DNA from: an uncultured Methylomonas sp.
Lineage (GTDB): Bacteria > Pseudomonadota > Gammaproteobacteria > Methylococcales > Methylomonadaceae
Reading direction: 5' to 3'
Length of the DNA stretch: 64,000 nt
Assembly (NCBI GenBank): GCA_936941155.1
Contig: CAKZJE010000031.1
Span: 186,001-250,000, forward strand
Shown: positions 33,285-43,080 of the stretch, in pieces
Numbering within the stretch: position 1 is the first letter of the stretch
How the letters are laid out: each line of letters begins with the position of its first letter
The notes under the pieces: generated by a model
The model's database searches: none
Seen by the model: the letters and a program-made list of their open reading frames with translations, nothing else
Told to the model about the DNA's origin: nothing
Made by a program: the position numbers and the translations under genes

Positions 33285-34307
33285 ATGAACAATCGCGGAT
33301 ATATTTATATTTTAGCTAATGGCTCAATGCCAAATTTAATAAAAATTGGCAAAACAACAAGATCATCTGCAAAAAGAGTAGAAGAACTATCCAGTCATAC
33401 AGGAGTCCCTACTCGCTTTATACTTGTTTATGAGCAATTTTTTGAAGATTGTTCAGTAGCAGAAGATTATTTACATACGACTTTAAGTAAATATCGCCAT
33501 GAAAAAAATAGAGAGTTTTTTAGAGTTTCTGCCAGCAAAGTAGTTCACATAATTTTAAAAATGTCTGGACGAATTGATGCTTTCGATGCAGCAGAAGCCG
33601 ATGAAATTTTCGTTAATGATAGTGAATTAAAAGAAATAGAATCTTATGGAAATACTCTTTGTAAAAATGCTTTAAGTTATCGGCTTGGATTATTTATTCC
33701 TCAAGATAAAGAAAAAGCAATAGATTTATATCGTCAAGCAGCAGAACAAGGTAGTTTAGAAGGATATAAACAATTAATTTATTTTGCCGATTTATTAAAT
33801 ATTGGTAATGAACCTCAAGATACTATAAATCTTTATAAAGAAGCAGCTTTATTAGGTTATTCAAAAGCTTATGAGAAGCTAGGTATGTTGTACGCTTATG
33901 GTGATGGCGTGCCTAAAAATAGGAAAAAAGCTTTTGATTATTATAAAGAAGGAGGTAAACGTGGAAATTATTATTGCTGGTTAAAAATGGCTACAACTTT
34001 ATTTTATGAAGATACATCTAATTATAGTAGATGTATTAAATTGTTTTTCAAACATCGAAAGATAGAAATGAATAAAACTATTTTAGATGATGAATATTTA
34101 TTTTCTTTGTATTGCATTCAATATATTGAATATTGTTTAAGAAAAAAACTAATTCCTATAAAAGATGGGGTTCAGCAAATGAAATTAATAAAAAAATCTA
34201 TGGTTGAATATTTAAAAAAAGAGTTAAAAGGAAAACAAGAGGAGTATTTTAATTTGCAAGATATTTATTATAAAAAAACTCTACAATGGGTTAGAGAAAA
34301 TTTATAA
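33285..34307 (+). CDS. GIY-YIG (T5orf172/MUG113) nuclease-like protein with Sel1 repeats
   Basis: 340 residues. N-terminal GIY-YIG variant (about 4-95): GYIYILANGSMPNLIKIGKTTRS, RVEELSSHTGVP, AEDYLHTTLSKYRHEKNREFF, matching the T5orf172/MUG113 subfamily with the catalytic Tyr/Arg/Glu pattern. Sel1-like repeats follow (about 130-225: YRLGLFIPQDKEKAIDLYRQAAEQGS, YGDGVPKNRKKAFDYYKEGGKRG), then a Lys-rich helical tail. It is much more AT-rich than the flanking cys genes, has no clear ribosome-binding site, and interrupts the sulfate operon. Function unknown; nucleic-acid cleavage or defence is possible. Confidence 0.8.
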   Translation: MNNRGYIYILANGSMPNLIKIGKTTRSSAKRVEELSSHTGVPTRFILVYEQFFEDCSVAEDYLHTTLSKYRHEKNREFFRVSASKVVHIILKMSGRIDAFDAAEADEIFVNDSELKEIESYGNTLCKNALSYRLGLFIPQDKEKAIDLYRQAAEQGSLEGYKQLIYFADLLNIGNEPQDTINLYKEAALLGYSKAYEKLGMLYAYGDGVPKNRKKAFDYYKEGGKRGNYYCWLKMATTLFYEDTSNYSRCIKLFFKHRKIEMNKTILDDEYLFSLYCIQYIEYCLRKKLIPIKDGVQQMKLIKKSMVEYLKKELKGKQEEYFNLQDIYYKKTLQWVRENL

Positions 34308-34339
34308 CAGTTACCCAAATAAATGAAAAATAAAAAACT

Positions 34340-35389
34340 ATGAGCATTTTACTTAACAATATCAGCAAAAACTTCGGTCAATTTGCCGCGCTATACGACA
34401 TTAATCTGGAAATTCCTGAAGGCGAGTTGGTGGCATTATTAGGGCCGTCCGGCTGTGGCAAAACTACGCTGCTACGCATTATTGCCGGATTGGAAAATCC
34501 AGACGCAGGCTCGGTGGCGTTAAATGGTAAAAATATTACCGATCAACATGTTAGCAATCGCGGCATCGGTTTTGTGTTTCAACATTATGCTTTATTCAGA
34601 CACATGACTGTTTTCGATAACGTTGCGTTTGGTTTGCGGGTGAAGCCGAAAAAACAACGTCCTTCTGAGGCGACAATTGCGAAAAAAGTTCACGCGCTTT
34701 TGGATTTAGTGCAATTGGATTGGTTACACGACCGTTTTCCCGATCAACTTTCCGGTGGACAACGCCAACGAATTGCATTGGCGCGAGCTTTAGCTGTTGA
34801 ACCGTCCGTGCTGTTATTGGATGAACCTTTTGGCGCGTTAGATGCCAGTGTGCGGAAAGATTTGCGTTTGTGGTTGCGGCATTTGCATCAAGAATTGCAC
34901 GTTACCAGCATTTTCGTGACTCATGATCAAGAAGAAGCGATGGAAGTTGCTAGCCAAGTGGTTGTTTTGAATCATGGCAAAATTGAACAACAAGGCATTC
35001 CAAGTGAAATTTATGACCATCCGCAAAATGCGTTTGTTTCCAAATTTATTGGTCAAACCAACGTGTTTCATGTGGAAAAAGAAGACAGTCAATGGCTGGA
35101 ACACGCAGGTATTGTGTTAGATGACCCACAAGGCTTGATTGCGCATGTGCGTCCGCATGATATTCAGATTGAAAAAGCGCAAAAACCAGAGGAATCACCG
35201 ATTATTTTGAAAGATTGGCAACATTTAGGCGCAACGATTCGGCTGGAATTAAGCAAAGTTCAGTCGCAAGCTAACGCGGCGAATCATATTGTGTATGCGC
35301 AAATGCCAAATGAGCAGTTTAAAAACCTCAATTTGAATCGCGGCGATCATGTTTTATTACAAATAAAACAAGCACATTGGTTTAATTAA
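34340..35389 (+). CDS. cysA: Sulfate ABC transporter ATPase CysA
   Basis: 349 residues. Walker [10 protein letters not shown] (about 36-44), Q-loop VFQHYALF, signature [19 protein letters not shown], Walker [14 protein letters not shown]-loop [12 protein letters not shown], then a TOBE-type regulatory domain (about 240-349, [11 protein letters not shown]). It powers CysT/CysW. The operon terminator lies about 100 bp downstream. Confidence 0.95.
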   Translation: MSILLNNISKNFGQFAALYDINLEIPEGELVALLGPSGCGKTTLLRIIAGLENPDAGSVALNGKNITDQHVSNRGIGFVFQHYALFRHMTVFDNVAFGLRVKPKKQRPSEATIAKKVHALLDLVQLDWLHDRFPDQLSGGQRQRIALARALAVEPSVLLLDEPFGALDASVRKDLRLWLRHLHQELHVTSIFVTHDQEEAMEVASQVVVLNHGKIEQQGIPSEIYDHPQNAFVSKFIGQTNVFHVEKEDSQWLEHAGIVLDDPQGLIAHVRPHDIQIEKAQKPEESPIILKDWQHLGATIRLELSKVQSQANAANHIVYAQMPNEQFKNLNLNRGDHVLLQIKQAHWFN

Positions 35390-35489
35390 AAGTGCTGATG
35401 GCGATATTTTCCGTAAGATAACGATTGGTTACGCATGAAAACCATATTAAGCAAGTCAGCGTAAATAAGTTTTCAGGTATTCAAAAACT

Positions 35490-35528
35490 AACGACTTTCA
35501 ATTTCAAAAGATTGGAAGTCGTTTTTTA
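35490..35528 (+). terminator. Intrinsic terminator of the cys operon
   Basis: AACGACTTTCAAT and ATTGGAAGTCGTT arms (one mismatch) followed by TTTTTT. Confidence 0.85.
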
Positions 35529-35566
35529 TTGTTCTGTAGATATAAAAAATAACGCGAAAATTTTTT

Positions 35567-35584
35567 AAGACGACTGGTCGTCTT
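35567..35584. repeat. AAGACGAC-type palindrome, copy 4
   Basis: AAGACGACTGGTCGTCTT with flanks AAAATTTTTT and GAAAATTTTT extending the dyad. Confidence 0.9.
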
Positions 35585-35803
35585 GAAAATTTTTCCAGAA
35601 TTTATGGTTGAATCGCTTTCGTAAAGATTAAGAAATTTTTGTATAAACTGACTTTAATATCAGCAACTTAAGTTTAAAAACTTAGCGGATTACCGCGTAA
35701 ATAAAAGTGTGAAGAGAGCAGGGCAGGGGAGAGCTTGGGCTTGTGTAACACAAATGGCGGGATTTAGATTTACAAAAAAAACGGTTTTATCGCTTGTTTA
35801 AAA

Positions 35804-35831
35804 TACCCCGTCTGCTTACGGTAACGGGGTA
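35804..35831 (-). terminator. Intrinsic terminator, minus strand
   Basis: TACCCCGT and ACGGGGTA arms; on the minus strand TTTTAAA follows. It terminates the exported helical protein gene. Confidence 0.75.
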
Positions 35832-35877
35832 ATGCTTACATCAAATTCAGTTTGCTAGATAAATTCAGTCAAACGGA

Positions 35878-36375
35878 TTATCTATCAGGTTTGTCCAAAA
35901 TACGGTTTAGCATGTGAGTTTGTTGCGCGGCTCTATCTGCTTGTGATAAATCAAGCATTCCTTTCAGTTCTGAAAAACGCTTTTCAGCTTCATGCAGTTC
36001 TTCAGATGCTTTTGCCAAATCACCGTCTTTCACGGCTTTTCTGGCTTTTTTCAAATAGTCATTCGCGCGATTACGATTGCGATCCAGCTTATCGTTTGCA
36101 TTGATTTCTTTGCTTAATTTCAAAGCTTCTTTAATATCATTGATAATGACTTCGTCGCTATGTTTTTCATCGCCACCCGCACCACCGCTGCTTTTTAGCT
36201 TAACGGCTTCTAAGGCAACATGAACTTGATCGACAGTCGCATTAATGCCTTCGAGTGGAGTCATTTTATTGTACATACATGCCATTCCTAAGCAGACGGC
36301 AGAAGCAGTAGTTGAAAAAGATCCTAAAGAAAGTGCTAATGTCGTGGCTACGAAAGTGCTTTTTAATAATTTCAT
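35878..36375 (-). CDS. Exported helical protein, unknown
   Basis: 165 residues with a signal peptide (FVATTLALSLGSFSTTASA) and two Cys soon after (AVCLGMACMYN). The mature part is charged and helical (SDEVIINDIKEALKLSKEIN, ANDYLKKARKAVKDGDLAKASEELHEAEKRF), reminiscent of small helical-bundle or TPR-like periplasmic proteins. A Gly-rich linker lies at about 62-70. Monocistronic with its own terminator. Family not recognised. Confidence 0.7.
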   Translation of the reverse strand: MKLLKSTFVATTLALSLGSFSTTASAVCLGMACMYNKMTPLEGINATVDQVHVALEAVKLKSSGGAGGDEKHSDEVIINDIKEALKLSKEINANDKLDRNRNRANDYLKKARKAVKDGDLAKASEELHEAEKRFSELKGMLDLSQADRAAQQTHMLNRILDKPDR

Positions 36376-36560
36376 GTCATCTAATCCTCGCTGTTATTGT
36401 TGTTATTAGGTCAGTAACTGCTTAGATATTAAGGATATTTAATTAGTTACATAACAATGTGGACTTTATCATAACTTTTGTAAATCTGAATAAATAAATT
36501 TACGCGATTTTAAAAATTTCATTTATCAGTTATTTTTTTCAAATTAACAGAGATATTTTT

Positions 36561-37076
36561 ATGCGTACTTTTATAAATGTTGAAAAAAACAGGCAGAAAA
36601 TTCTTGAGAATCAATATAAATGGCTGCATGAAGTTTCTGAAATGCAAATGCCGCCCGCTATTTTGAGTTTATCAATTTCCTATTTTGAGCATTGGCTTTC
36701 TCTTGAAGAAGCTTTGGAGTTTTTAACCGATGTTTCAGCAGAAGAACAAAAAAAGCGCGACGAATTGTTTTTCAGTTTTATGAAGGAATTAGCGAGGGAT
36801 TTTGAGGTGTACAATTTTACTTTTCGAGGGTGGCAGAAAAATCGTCCTGTGTTTCGTCGCTTTATTTCTGCGCCATCGGCAACCGCTTTTTTGTTACCAA
36901 AATCGTTAGGTGGAACGCGAAATAAAGCGATGGAGTTTGTGTTAAATCAACAGGATGCGGCTTTTTTTGAAGGTTATGATGATACTTTTCATCTTTATTT
37001 TAAAAATCGAGAACAGATTTTGCCGATTCTTGCCTTAGCGGAAAAATGTGGTCTGCATATTCTTGAGCATCATTAA
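36561..37076 (+). CDS. Conserved-looking hypothetical protein
   Basis: 171 residues, soluble, rich in Phe, Glu and Leu, with an N-terminal helical part (EEALEFLTDVSAEEQKKRDELFFSFMKELA) and a mixed C-terminal part (HLYFKNREQILPILALAEKCGLHILEH). No signal peptide, membrane helix or catalytic motif is evident. ATG follows AGAGA. It is convergent with metF, 26 bp apart. I do not recognise it. Confidence 0.6.
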   Translation: MRTFINVEKNRQKILENQYKWLHEVSEMQMPPAILSLSISYFEHWLSLEEALEFLTDVSAEEQKKRDELFFSFMKELARDFEVYNFTFRGWQKNRPVFRRFISAPSATAFLLPKSLGGTRNKAMEFVLNQQDAAFFEGYDDTFHLYFKNREQILPILALAEKCGLHILEHH

Positions 37077-37101
37077 AACAACAAATTAGCCGCAGAGTTT
37101 T

Positions 37102-37947
37102 TTAGCGGAAATTTAGATTTTTCCAAATTGCCAATGTTGGCGCGGATTGATTCATGGTGTAAAAATGCAGTCCCGGCGCACCGTTATCCAGCAAGCGTTG
37201 ACATAAAGCTGTCACCACTTCTTCACCCAAAGCGCAAATCGCCGCTTTATCATCGCCTAAACATTCCAAACGTTTGCGCAACCAACGTGGAATATCCGCG
37301 CCGCACATATCGGAAAAGCGGAACAGTTGCGAGTAATTGGTAATTGGCATAATGCCCGGCACGATGGGAATGTTGATGCCGTTTTTTTCGCATTCATCCA
37401 GAAAATAAAAATAACTTTCTGCATTGTAAAAATATTGCGTGATGACGGCATTTGCGCCGGCTTCTACTTTGCGTTTAAAGTTTTTGAAATCGGCAGTGGC
37501 GTTGTTGGCTTGTGGATGTATTTCAGGATAAGCGGCAACGTGAATGTCGAAAAAATCACCGGTTTCACTGCGAATAAATTCAACTAATTCATTGGCATAG
37601 CGAAATTCACCCGCTGACATCATGCCGGAGGGTAAATCACCGCGCAGGGCGACAATTTTGGCAATGCCGTTGTTTTTGTAGGCTTGCAAAATATCACGGA
37701 TATTTTCTTTGGTGGAGGCTACGCAGGATAAATGTGGAGCAGCAGGAACGCCGTTTTGCTGAATTTTAACGACGGTGTCAAAGGTTTTATCGCGGGTTGA
37801 GCCGCCTGCGCCAAATGTGACGGAGAAAAACTCAGGATTCAGGGCTTTGAGTTGTTCGTGGACTAAAACTAGGTTTGCCGAGCCTTCGTCGGTTTTTGGA
37901 GGGTAGAATTCAAAGCTGAAGTGTTGGGAAGGTGTTTGTGATTTCAT
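37102..37947 (-). CDS. metF: Methylenetetrahydrofolate reductase
   Basis: 281 residues, normal length. MetF features: FSFEFYPPKTDEGSANL with the catalytic Glu, FFSVTFGAGGSTRDKT, ALRGDLPSG, DIHVAAYPEIHPQA, GANAVITQYFYNAESY and PGIMPITNYSQL. It reduces 5,10-methylene-THF to 5-methyl-THF with FAD, feeding methionine synthesis. It is on the same strand as ahcY and metK but separated from them by five unrelated genes; the nearest starts 15 bp upstream. Confidence 0.96.
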   Translation of the reverse strand: MKSQTPSQHFSFEFYPPKTDEGSANLVLVHEQLKALNPEFFSVTFGAGGSTRDKTFDTVVKIQQNGVPAAPHLSCVASTKENIRDILQAYKNNGIAKIVALRGDLPSGMMSAGEFRYANELVEFIRSETGDFFDIHVAAYPEIHPQANNATADFKNFKRKVEAGANAVITQYFYNAESYFYFLDECEKNGINIPIVPGIMPITNYSQLFRFSDMCGADIPRWLRKRLECLGDDKAAICALGEEVVTALCQRLLDNGAPGLHFYTMNQSAPTLAIWKNLNFR

Positions 37948-37961
37948 AATTATTTAATCCG

Positions 37962-39023
37962 TTAAGCCGCTTGTTTTTCTTCAGTTTCTTTAGATATTTT
38001 CGATATTAAATCAGGAACAAATCTTTCACTAAAGCCTGCTATAAATGCAAAACATACAATGGCGTAAACATTATCTTTGAAGGGGGCTAATACAATCTCT
38101 GATTTAGCAGAAAATATGATAAATAAACCGAAGACAATGCCTATTACTAAGCGAGAAAGACTTTCAGCGTACAAGCTCATAATACTGCCATAGTGGTCTA
38201 TTGCTATATTATTATTTCGTTGAATTGAAGAAACTATTGCACCTAAAACACCAGAACCAGCACTTAAAAAGAATATAACATTCTTATGAGAAGTGCATAA
38301 ATCGAGAACAAAAAAAATTAATACACAAGATATCGCTGTCAGTAAATTTGCAAAAAAAAGTCTGATTTTTAAATCTGCACTAATATGGGAAACAATAAAT
38401 CGTTCAATATCTTTAAATATTAATTCTGGATCATCATTATCCTCTTTTTCTAATGCAATTGCTAAAGCAGAAGCCAGCATTGTACTAGCAGCCGTTTTAC
38501 GAAACTCTGGAAGACTTGAGTTTAGCAAAGAGTTTAAGTTGATAAACTTTGCCCTAACTTTATTAAGATGTGTTGGTAGATTCGGATAATAAAATTGAAT
38601 AGTATCTTTTTGATCTATATAGATTTCGTAGTTTGTATTATCTGCAATTCGCTCTTTTATTTCATTTTTGTATTTTTCAATGAAGTCTTCTACAGATTTA
38701 AATAGGTTAGTAATATCGGGCTCTTCTGTTGAAACCATTGAAGAATGCAATGCACTTGCCAGCATAGAATCAACATTTTCCTTATACTTACGAGGTAAAA
38801 GAGAATTTGTAGCATCTATTAGAGAAGTACAACGATTTACTGTTTTGTTTACCCAAGGCGGACTGTTTGCAAACTCCCAACTTACCGTATTTTCTTCAGT
38901 CTTAAAAATAATATAATCGCTTGAGTAGAAATAAATATCTGCTATCTTAGAACCCAGAGGAGATATATCACCGATTTTATATAAGCTTCTATCTTTATGT
39001 TTAATCGGTTCATTTTCCACCAT
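37962..39023 (-). CDS. Membrane protein of unknown function
   Basis: 353 residues. A soluble N-terminal two thirds contains what may be two related halves: LIDATNSLLPRKYKENVDSMLASAL and LNSLLNSSLPEFRKTAASTMLASAL, each followed by an ITNLFKSVEDFI / ELIFKDIERFI helix. Four membrane helices follow (about 220-340) and the C-terminus is charged. GGGGGGAAT precedes the ATG. It starts an AT-rich accessory block between metF and ahcY. No family named; the internal duplication is visible by eye. Confidence 0.65.
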   Translation of the reverse strand: MVENEPIKHKDRSLYKIGDISPLGSKIADIYFYSSDYIIFKTEENTVSWEFANSPPWVNKTVNRCTSLIDATNSLLPRKYKENVDSMLASALHSSMVSTEEPDITNLFKSVEDFIEKYKNEIKERIADNTNYEIYIDQKDTIQFYYPNLPTHLNKVRAKFINLNSLLNSSLPEFRKTAASTMLASALAIALEKEDNDDPELIFKDIERFIVSHISADLKIRLFFANLLTAISCVLIFFVLDLCTSHKNVIFFLSAGSGVLGAIVSSIQRNNNIAIDHYGSIMSLYAESLSRLVIGIVFGLFIIFSAKSEIVLAPFKDNVYAIVCFAFIAGFSERFVPDLISKISKETEEKQAA

Positions 39024-39104
39024 ATTCCCCCCATTGCTTGAAAATAACTCAATACTTCAACGTCAAAGTCAAAAATAATAATACATTCTTTTTTGGATAA
39101 GAAA

Positions 39105-39359
39105 TTAAGCTGCAATTTCCTGAGAAACAACTTTACTTTTCAAATAAAGCGTATCGTAGCTTAAATCCTGTCCGTTCAACCATTCCACAGAACCGGACAC
39201 AATCTTAACAGTTTTAAAATAACTCAAATTCTGCAATTCTTTAAATACGCCTTTATCAAGATAAGGCTTTACATCAAATAACCTGCGCTCTTGATTTGCA
39301 AAAGTCAGCAATAAAGTAAAATCATTTTGTGCAATCACATCAACTGCTTTTGGGTTCAT
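39105..39359 (-). CDS. DUF2442 domain protein
   Basis: 84 residues: VDVIAQNDFTLLLTFANQERRLFDVKPYL ... FKTVKIVSGSVEWLNGQDLSYDTLYLKS, the standard DUF2442 pattern. Usually encoded next to a DUF4160 gene, as here (2-bp gap). The pair is often listed as a toxin-antitoxin-like module; activity is not established. Confidence 0.88.
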   Translation of the reverse strand: MNPKAVDVIAQNDFTLLLTFANQERRLFDVKPYLDKGVFKELQNLSYFKTVKIVSGSVEWLNGQDLSYDTLYLKSKVVSQEIAA

Positions 39360-39361
39360 TT

Positions 39362-39631
39362 TTATTTCAACGGCTCAATTTTAAAAATATCCAAACCTTC
39401 ACAAGCCAATTTCCAATCAGCCATTAATTCTTCTCGATGTAATTCAATCCAAGCCTGTACTAAGCGAGTTTTATTTTTTGGCAATTTTCCGGTCACAATT
39501 TCGCCATCTTCGATATTAAAAACAGCGTTATCATCAGCATATTCAGCATGAATATGCGGCAAATGATGTTGGTCTGTATCAAAATAATACATTCTGATAA
39601 TCAGTCCATAAAACATGGTTACAATAGGCAT
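39362..39631 (-). CDS. DUF4160 domain protein
   Basis: 89 residues: MPIVTMFYGLIIRMYYFDTDQHHLPHIHAEY is the DUF4160 signature, followed by the GEIVTGKLP strand and the WIELHREELMADW helix. It forms a two-gene unit with DUF2442 and lies in the accessory block interrupting the methyl-cycle genes. Confidence 0.9.
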   Translation of the reverse strand: MPIVTMFYGLIIRMYYFDTDQHHLPHIHAEYADDNAVFNIEDGEIVTGKLPKNKTRLVQAWIELHREELMADWKLACEGLDIFKIEPLK

Positions 39632-39686
39632 AATTTTATTTTTTATAAATGGTCAGAAAATCTCAAGCTTTCTTTTGCATTAAAAA

Positions 39687-40064
39687 CTAAGCCGCCTGCT
39701 TTAACGGAATAAAAAACGCCTGTTTTATATCCTGCCCCAATAAATTCTCATTTTTAACTTCAATGAGTTGCGAAGACTGCGCAAAATTAAAACGGTCTAA
39801 CTCGTGTAATTCAGGATGGTCGTGTTGCAAAATCACAATACCTGATAGCTTTACCATTTCTTCTTTTTGCAAATTTGCTTTTAATTTATCCGCTATTTTT
39901 TTCAGAGCGACACCTTTATTGTCATCAATCCAAGGTGCAGAAACCATCACATCCCAGAATCCTGATGAGTCCTCTCTTTGAAATAGCGCGAACAAAGTAA
40001 AATCACCGTATTCAGCCGCCAACTCTTGTTCAACAATTGTCATTTTTTGCGTAAGTGAATTCAT
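39687..40064 (-). CDS. Hypothetical partner of HEPN protein
   Basis: 125 residues, soluble, mixed alpha/beta (YGDFTLFALFQREDSSGFWDVMVSAPWIDD ... LSGIVILQHDHPELHELDRF). Its start overlaps the HEPN gene stop by 4 bp, so the two are coupled. By analogy with HEPN modules it could be the antidote or target-binding partner; its fold is not a known MNT nucleotidyltransferase by eye. Confidence 0.6.
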   Translation of the reverse strand: MNSLTQKMTIVEQELAAEYGDFTLFALFQREDSSGFWDVMVSAPWIDDNKGVALKKIADKLKANLQKEEMVKLSGIVILQHDHPELHELDRFNFAQSSQLIEVKNENLLGQDIKQAFFIPLKQAA

Positions 40065-40456
40065 AATACTTTCATCAGCTCCTTTACAGAACTTAACATC
40101 ATTTCAGCTTCTTCTTTTGAAACCAAACTGATTGTTTTATAGCGGTTTTCTGGATTCCAGTTTTTAACATTTGACCAATCGCTCATTTGTTCTTGCTTGA
40201 TTTCTTCCTCAAAACCAGACAAATGCAACAACACATCTAAATTATGCACTTTAAAACTCTGGTAGTTTTGAAATTCACTATTAGAAGAAGGAAAACCAGA
40301 CCATTTAAGCGTTTTACAAATTCTTGCCTTTAGCGATAACTCTATCGCATAACCACAAATATACGCCGCACCATCGTAGCGTTCCGCAATGATTAAAGCC
40401 TCTGCATCAAGTAATCGTGCTTGGGCAATTGTTTCCAGTTCGGCGATTGTAATCAT
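40061..40456 (-). CDS. HEPN-domain protein
   Basis: 131 residues from ATG 40456 (MITIAELETIAQARLLDAEALI); a frame from 40516 adds an implausible leader. HEPN pattern: a helix with YICGYAIELSLKARIC, then SFKVHNLDVLLHLSG with the conserved His after a basic residue. HEPN proteins include RNases in toxin-antitoxin and defence systems. Downstream gene overlaps by 4 bp. Confidence 0.75.
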   Translation of the reverse strand: MITIAELETIAQARLLDAEALIIAERYDGAAYICGYAIELSLKARICKTLKWSGFPSSNSEFQNYQSFKVHNLDVLLHLSGFEEEIKQEQMSDWSNVKNWNPENRYKTISLVSKEEAEMMLSSVKELMKVL

Positions 40457-40525
40457 TAAGCATACTTTGAAAATCGTTATGTTTCCACGCCCAAAAACTG
40501 AGCGTGAAAACAACAACTCAACCGA

Positions 40526-41818
40526 TTAATAACGATAATGATCCGCTTTATAAGGCCCTTCAATCGGCACATTAATATACGCCGCTTGCTCTGGAGTTAA
40601 TTCAGTCAAATGTACGCCGATTTGTGCCAAATGCGCACGCGCGACTTTTTCATCTAATTTTTTCGGCAAAATATAAACTTTGTTTTCATACAAGCTCGCG
40701 TTTGCCCATAACTCCATTTGCGCTAACACTTGGTTGCAGAATGAATTTGACATCACGAAACTAGGATGACCTGTCGCGCAGCCTAAATTCACTAAACGAC
40801 CTTCTGCTAACACGATGATGCGTTTGCCGTCTGGGAAAATAACATGATCCACTTGCGGTTTAATGTTTTCCCAAGTGTATTGACGCAATGCCGCGATTTC
40901 GATTTCAGAATCAAAATGCCCGATGTTGCACACAATCGCTTGGTCACGCATCGCTAACAAATGCGCATGAGTGATGATGTGATAGTTACCTGTTGCCGTC
41001 ACGAAAATATTGGCAACAGGTGCTGCTTCTTCCATCGTCACTACGCGATAACCTTCCATTGCCGCTTGCAGTGCGCAAATTGGGTCAATTTCAGTAATCC
41101 AAACCGTTGCACCTAAACCACGCAAGGATTGCGCACAACCTTTGCCCACATCACCATAACCGCAAACCACCGCGATTTTACCTGCTATCATCACGTCAGT
41201 TGCACGTTTAATACCGTCTACTAATGATTCACGGCAACCGTATAAGTTATCAAATTTCGATTTAGTCACAGAATCATTCACGTTAAATGCAGGAACTTTT
41301 AACGTACCTTTTGCCACTCTTTCATACAAACGCAATACGCCAGTGGTGGTTTCTTCTGATAAACCTTTGATGTCTGCCATTAATTCTGGGAATTTGTCGT
41401 GCAGCATATTGGTTAAATCGCCACCGTCATCCAGAATCATATTAGGTCGCCAGCCATCCGGCGCAATAATAGTTTGCTCAATACACCAATCCGCTTCGGC
41501 TTCGGTTTCACCTTTCCACGCAAAAACAGGAATCCCTGCCGCTGCAATCGCTGCTGCTGCATGGTCTTGGGTTGAGAAAATATTGCAAGATGACCAACGA
41601 ATGGTCGCGCCTAATGCAGTTAACGTTTCAATTAACACTGCCGTTTGAATGGTCATGTGCAAACAACCAGCAATACGCGCGCCTTTCAAAGGTTGTGCCG
41701 CGCCGAATTCTTTGCGCAATGCCATTAAGCCTGGCATTTCAGTTTCAGCGATATTGATTTCTTTACGTCCCCAGTCTGCTAAGGACATGTCAGCGACTTT
41801 GTAATCTGTAAAACTCAT
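40526..41818 (-). CDS. ahcY: S-adenosylhomocysteine hydrolase
   Basis: 430 residues. Motifs: [62 protein letters not shown]-binding [20 protein letters not shown], and the C-terminal [13 protein letters not shown]. It hydrolyses SAH to adenosine and homocysteine, relieving inhibition of SAM-dependent methyltransferases. It is 66 bp downstream of metK on the same strand, with a CCTGACAG hairpin between. Confidence 0.97.
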   Translation of the reverse strand: MSFTDYKVADMSLADWGRKEINIAETEMPGLMALRKEFGAAQPLKGARIAGCLHMTIQTAVLIETLTALGATIRWSSCNIFSTQDHAAAAIAAAGIPVFAWKGETEAEADWCIEQTIIAPDGWRPNMILDDGGDLTNMLHDKFPELMADIKGLSEETTTGVLRLYERVAKGTLKVPAFNVNDSVTKSKFDNLYGCRESLVDGIKRATDVMIAGKIAVVCGYGDVGKGCAQSLRGLGATVWITEIDPICALQAAMEGYRVVTMEEAAPVANIFVTATGNYHIITHAHLLAMRDQAIVCNIGHFDSEIEIAALRQYTWENIKPQVDHVIFPDGKRIIVLAEGRLVNLGCATGHPSFVMSNSFCNQVLAQMELWANASLYENKVYILPKKLDEKVARAHLAQIGVHLTELTPEQAAYINVPIEGPYKADHYRY

Positions 41819-41846
41819 TGTTTTGATTCTCGTAAGTAATTGAAAG

Positions 41847-41873
41847 CCTGACAGCTCTTAAAAAACTGTCAGG
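41847..41873. repeat. CCTGACAG hairpin between metK and ahcY
   Basis: CCTGACAG and CTGTCAGG arms around an A-rich loop. Same family as 13863 and 52086. It may tune the metK/ahcY ratio. Confidence 0.75.
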
Positions 41874-41884
41874 TTTGAAAAGAT

Positions 41885-43045
41885 TTAAAGACCAGCCGCG
41901 TCGCGCAATGCGTCAACTTTGTCGGTTTTTTCCCAAGTGAAAGAAGCTTCGGTGCGACCAAAATGCCCATAAGCGGCAGTCGGTTGGTAAATCGGTTTCA
42001 ATAAATCCAGCATAGCAATCAAACCTTTTGGACGCAAATCAAACACGTCGCGGATGATTTTGACTAATTTATCTTCCTCTAATTTGCCTGTGCCAAATGT
42101 TTCTACGCTCACGGAAGTTGGCTCTGCAACACCAATGGCGTAAGAAACTTGCACTTCACAACGCTCTGCCAATCCTGCTGCAACCACGTTTTTTGCTACA
42201 TAACGCGCCATATAAGCTGCGGAGCGGTCTACTTTTGAAGGATCTTTACCAGAAAACGCGCCGCCGCCGTGACGTGCCATACCGCCATAACTATCTACAA
42301 TAATTTTACGTCCGGTTAAACCGCAATCACCAACAGGACCTCCGATTACGAAATTGCCAGTTGGGTTGATGAAATATTTCGTGTCTTTGTGCAGCCATTC
42401 TTTTGGCAACGTATGCAGAATAATTTCATCCATCACGGCTTCATGCAGAGCTTTGGTGCTAATCTCTGGAGAATGTTGAGTTGATAACACCACTGCTTCA
42501 ATGGCAACGGGTTTGTTATCTTCATAACGGAAGGTGATTTGGCTTTTCGCGTCAGGGCGCAACCAAGGCAGAGTTTTGTTTTTGCGCAATTGCGCTTGCC
42601 GTTCAACTAAACGGTGCGCATAAGTGATGGGTGCTGGCATTAACACATCGGTTTCATTGCTGGCATATCCAAACATTAATCCTTGGTCGCCTGCGCCTTG
42701 TTCATGGTTTTCATCTTCATCAACGCCCATAGCTATATCAGGAGATTGTTTACCAATAGCATTTAATACTGCACAGCTTTTGCCATCAAAACCAATTTCG
42801 CCATTGTCGTAACCAATATCACAAACGACTTTGCGTACTAAGGCTTCCATATCAACCCAAGCATTCGTGGTTACTTCACCTGCTAATACCACCATGCCAG
42901 TTTTGACTAATGTTTCACAGGCAACACGCGCCTTTGAATCTTGGGCTAAAATCGCATCCAAAACAGCATCAGAGATTTGATCGGCGACTTTGTCTGGATG
43001 ACCTTCTGAAACAGACTCAGAAGTGAAAATATAGTTATTGCTCAT
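41885..43045 (-). CDS. metK: S-adenosylmethionine synthetase
   Basis: 386 residues from ATG 43045 ([23 protein letters not shown]), with AAAGG 7 bp upstream; a TTG 21 bp earlier is not needed. Motifs: [12 protein letters not shown] (ATP), [19 protein letters not shown] (phosphate loop) and [13 protein letters not shown]. It makes SAM from methionine and ATP. No SAM or SAH riboswitch was recognised upstream. Confidence 0.97.
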   Translation of the reverse strand: MSNNYIFTSESVSEGHPDKVADQISDAVLDAILAQDSKARVACETLVKTGMVVLAGEVTTNAWVDMEALVRKVVCDIGYDNGEIGFDGKSCAVLNAIGKQSPDIAMGVDEDENHEQGAGDQGLMFGYASNETDVLMPAPITYAHRLVERQAQLRKNKTLPWLRPDAKSQITFRYEDNKPVAIEAVVLSTQHSPEISTKALHEAVMDEIILHTLPKEWLHKDTKYFINPTGNFVIGGPVGDCGLTGRKIIVDSYGGMARHGGGAFSGKDPSKVDRSAAYMARYVAKNVVAAGLAERCEVQVSYAIGVAEPTSVSVETFGTGKLEEDKLVKIIRDVFDLRPKGLIAMLDLLKPIYQPTAAYGHFGRTEASFTWEKTDKVDALRDAAGL

Positions 43046-43080
43046 GGGGATACCTTTACTGGTCAAATAGTCAGATATGA

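Larger units (their letters stand above)
35390..35877. other. 488-bp intergenic region after cysA
   Basis: No gene. It holds the cys operon terminator (35490), palindrome copy 4 (35567) and a minus-strand terminator (35804). The remainder shows no feature I can name. Confidence 0.5.

Noticed and set aside
41819-41884. SAH or SAM riboswitch before ahcY or metK
   Set aside because: The 66-bp metK-ahcY gap holds only the CCTGACAG hairpin, and the metK leader is short and holds only the tRNA terminator.
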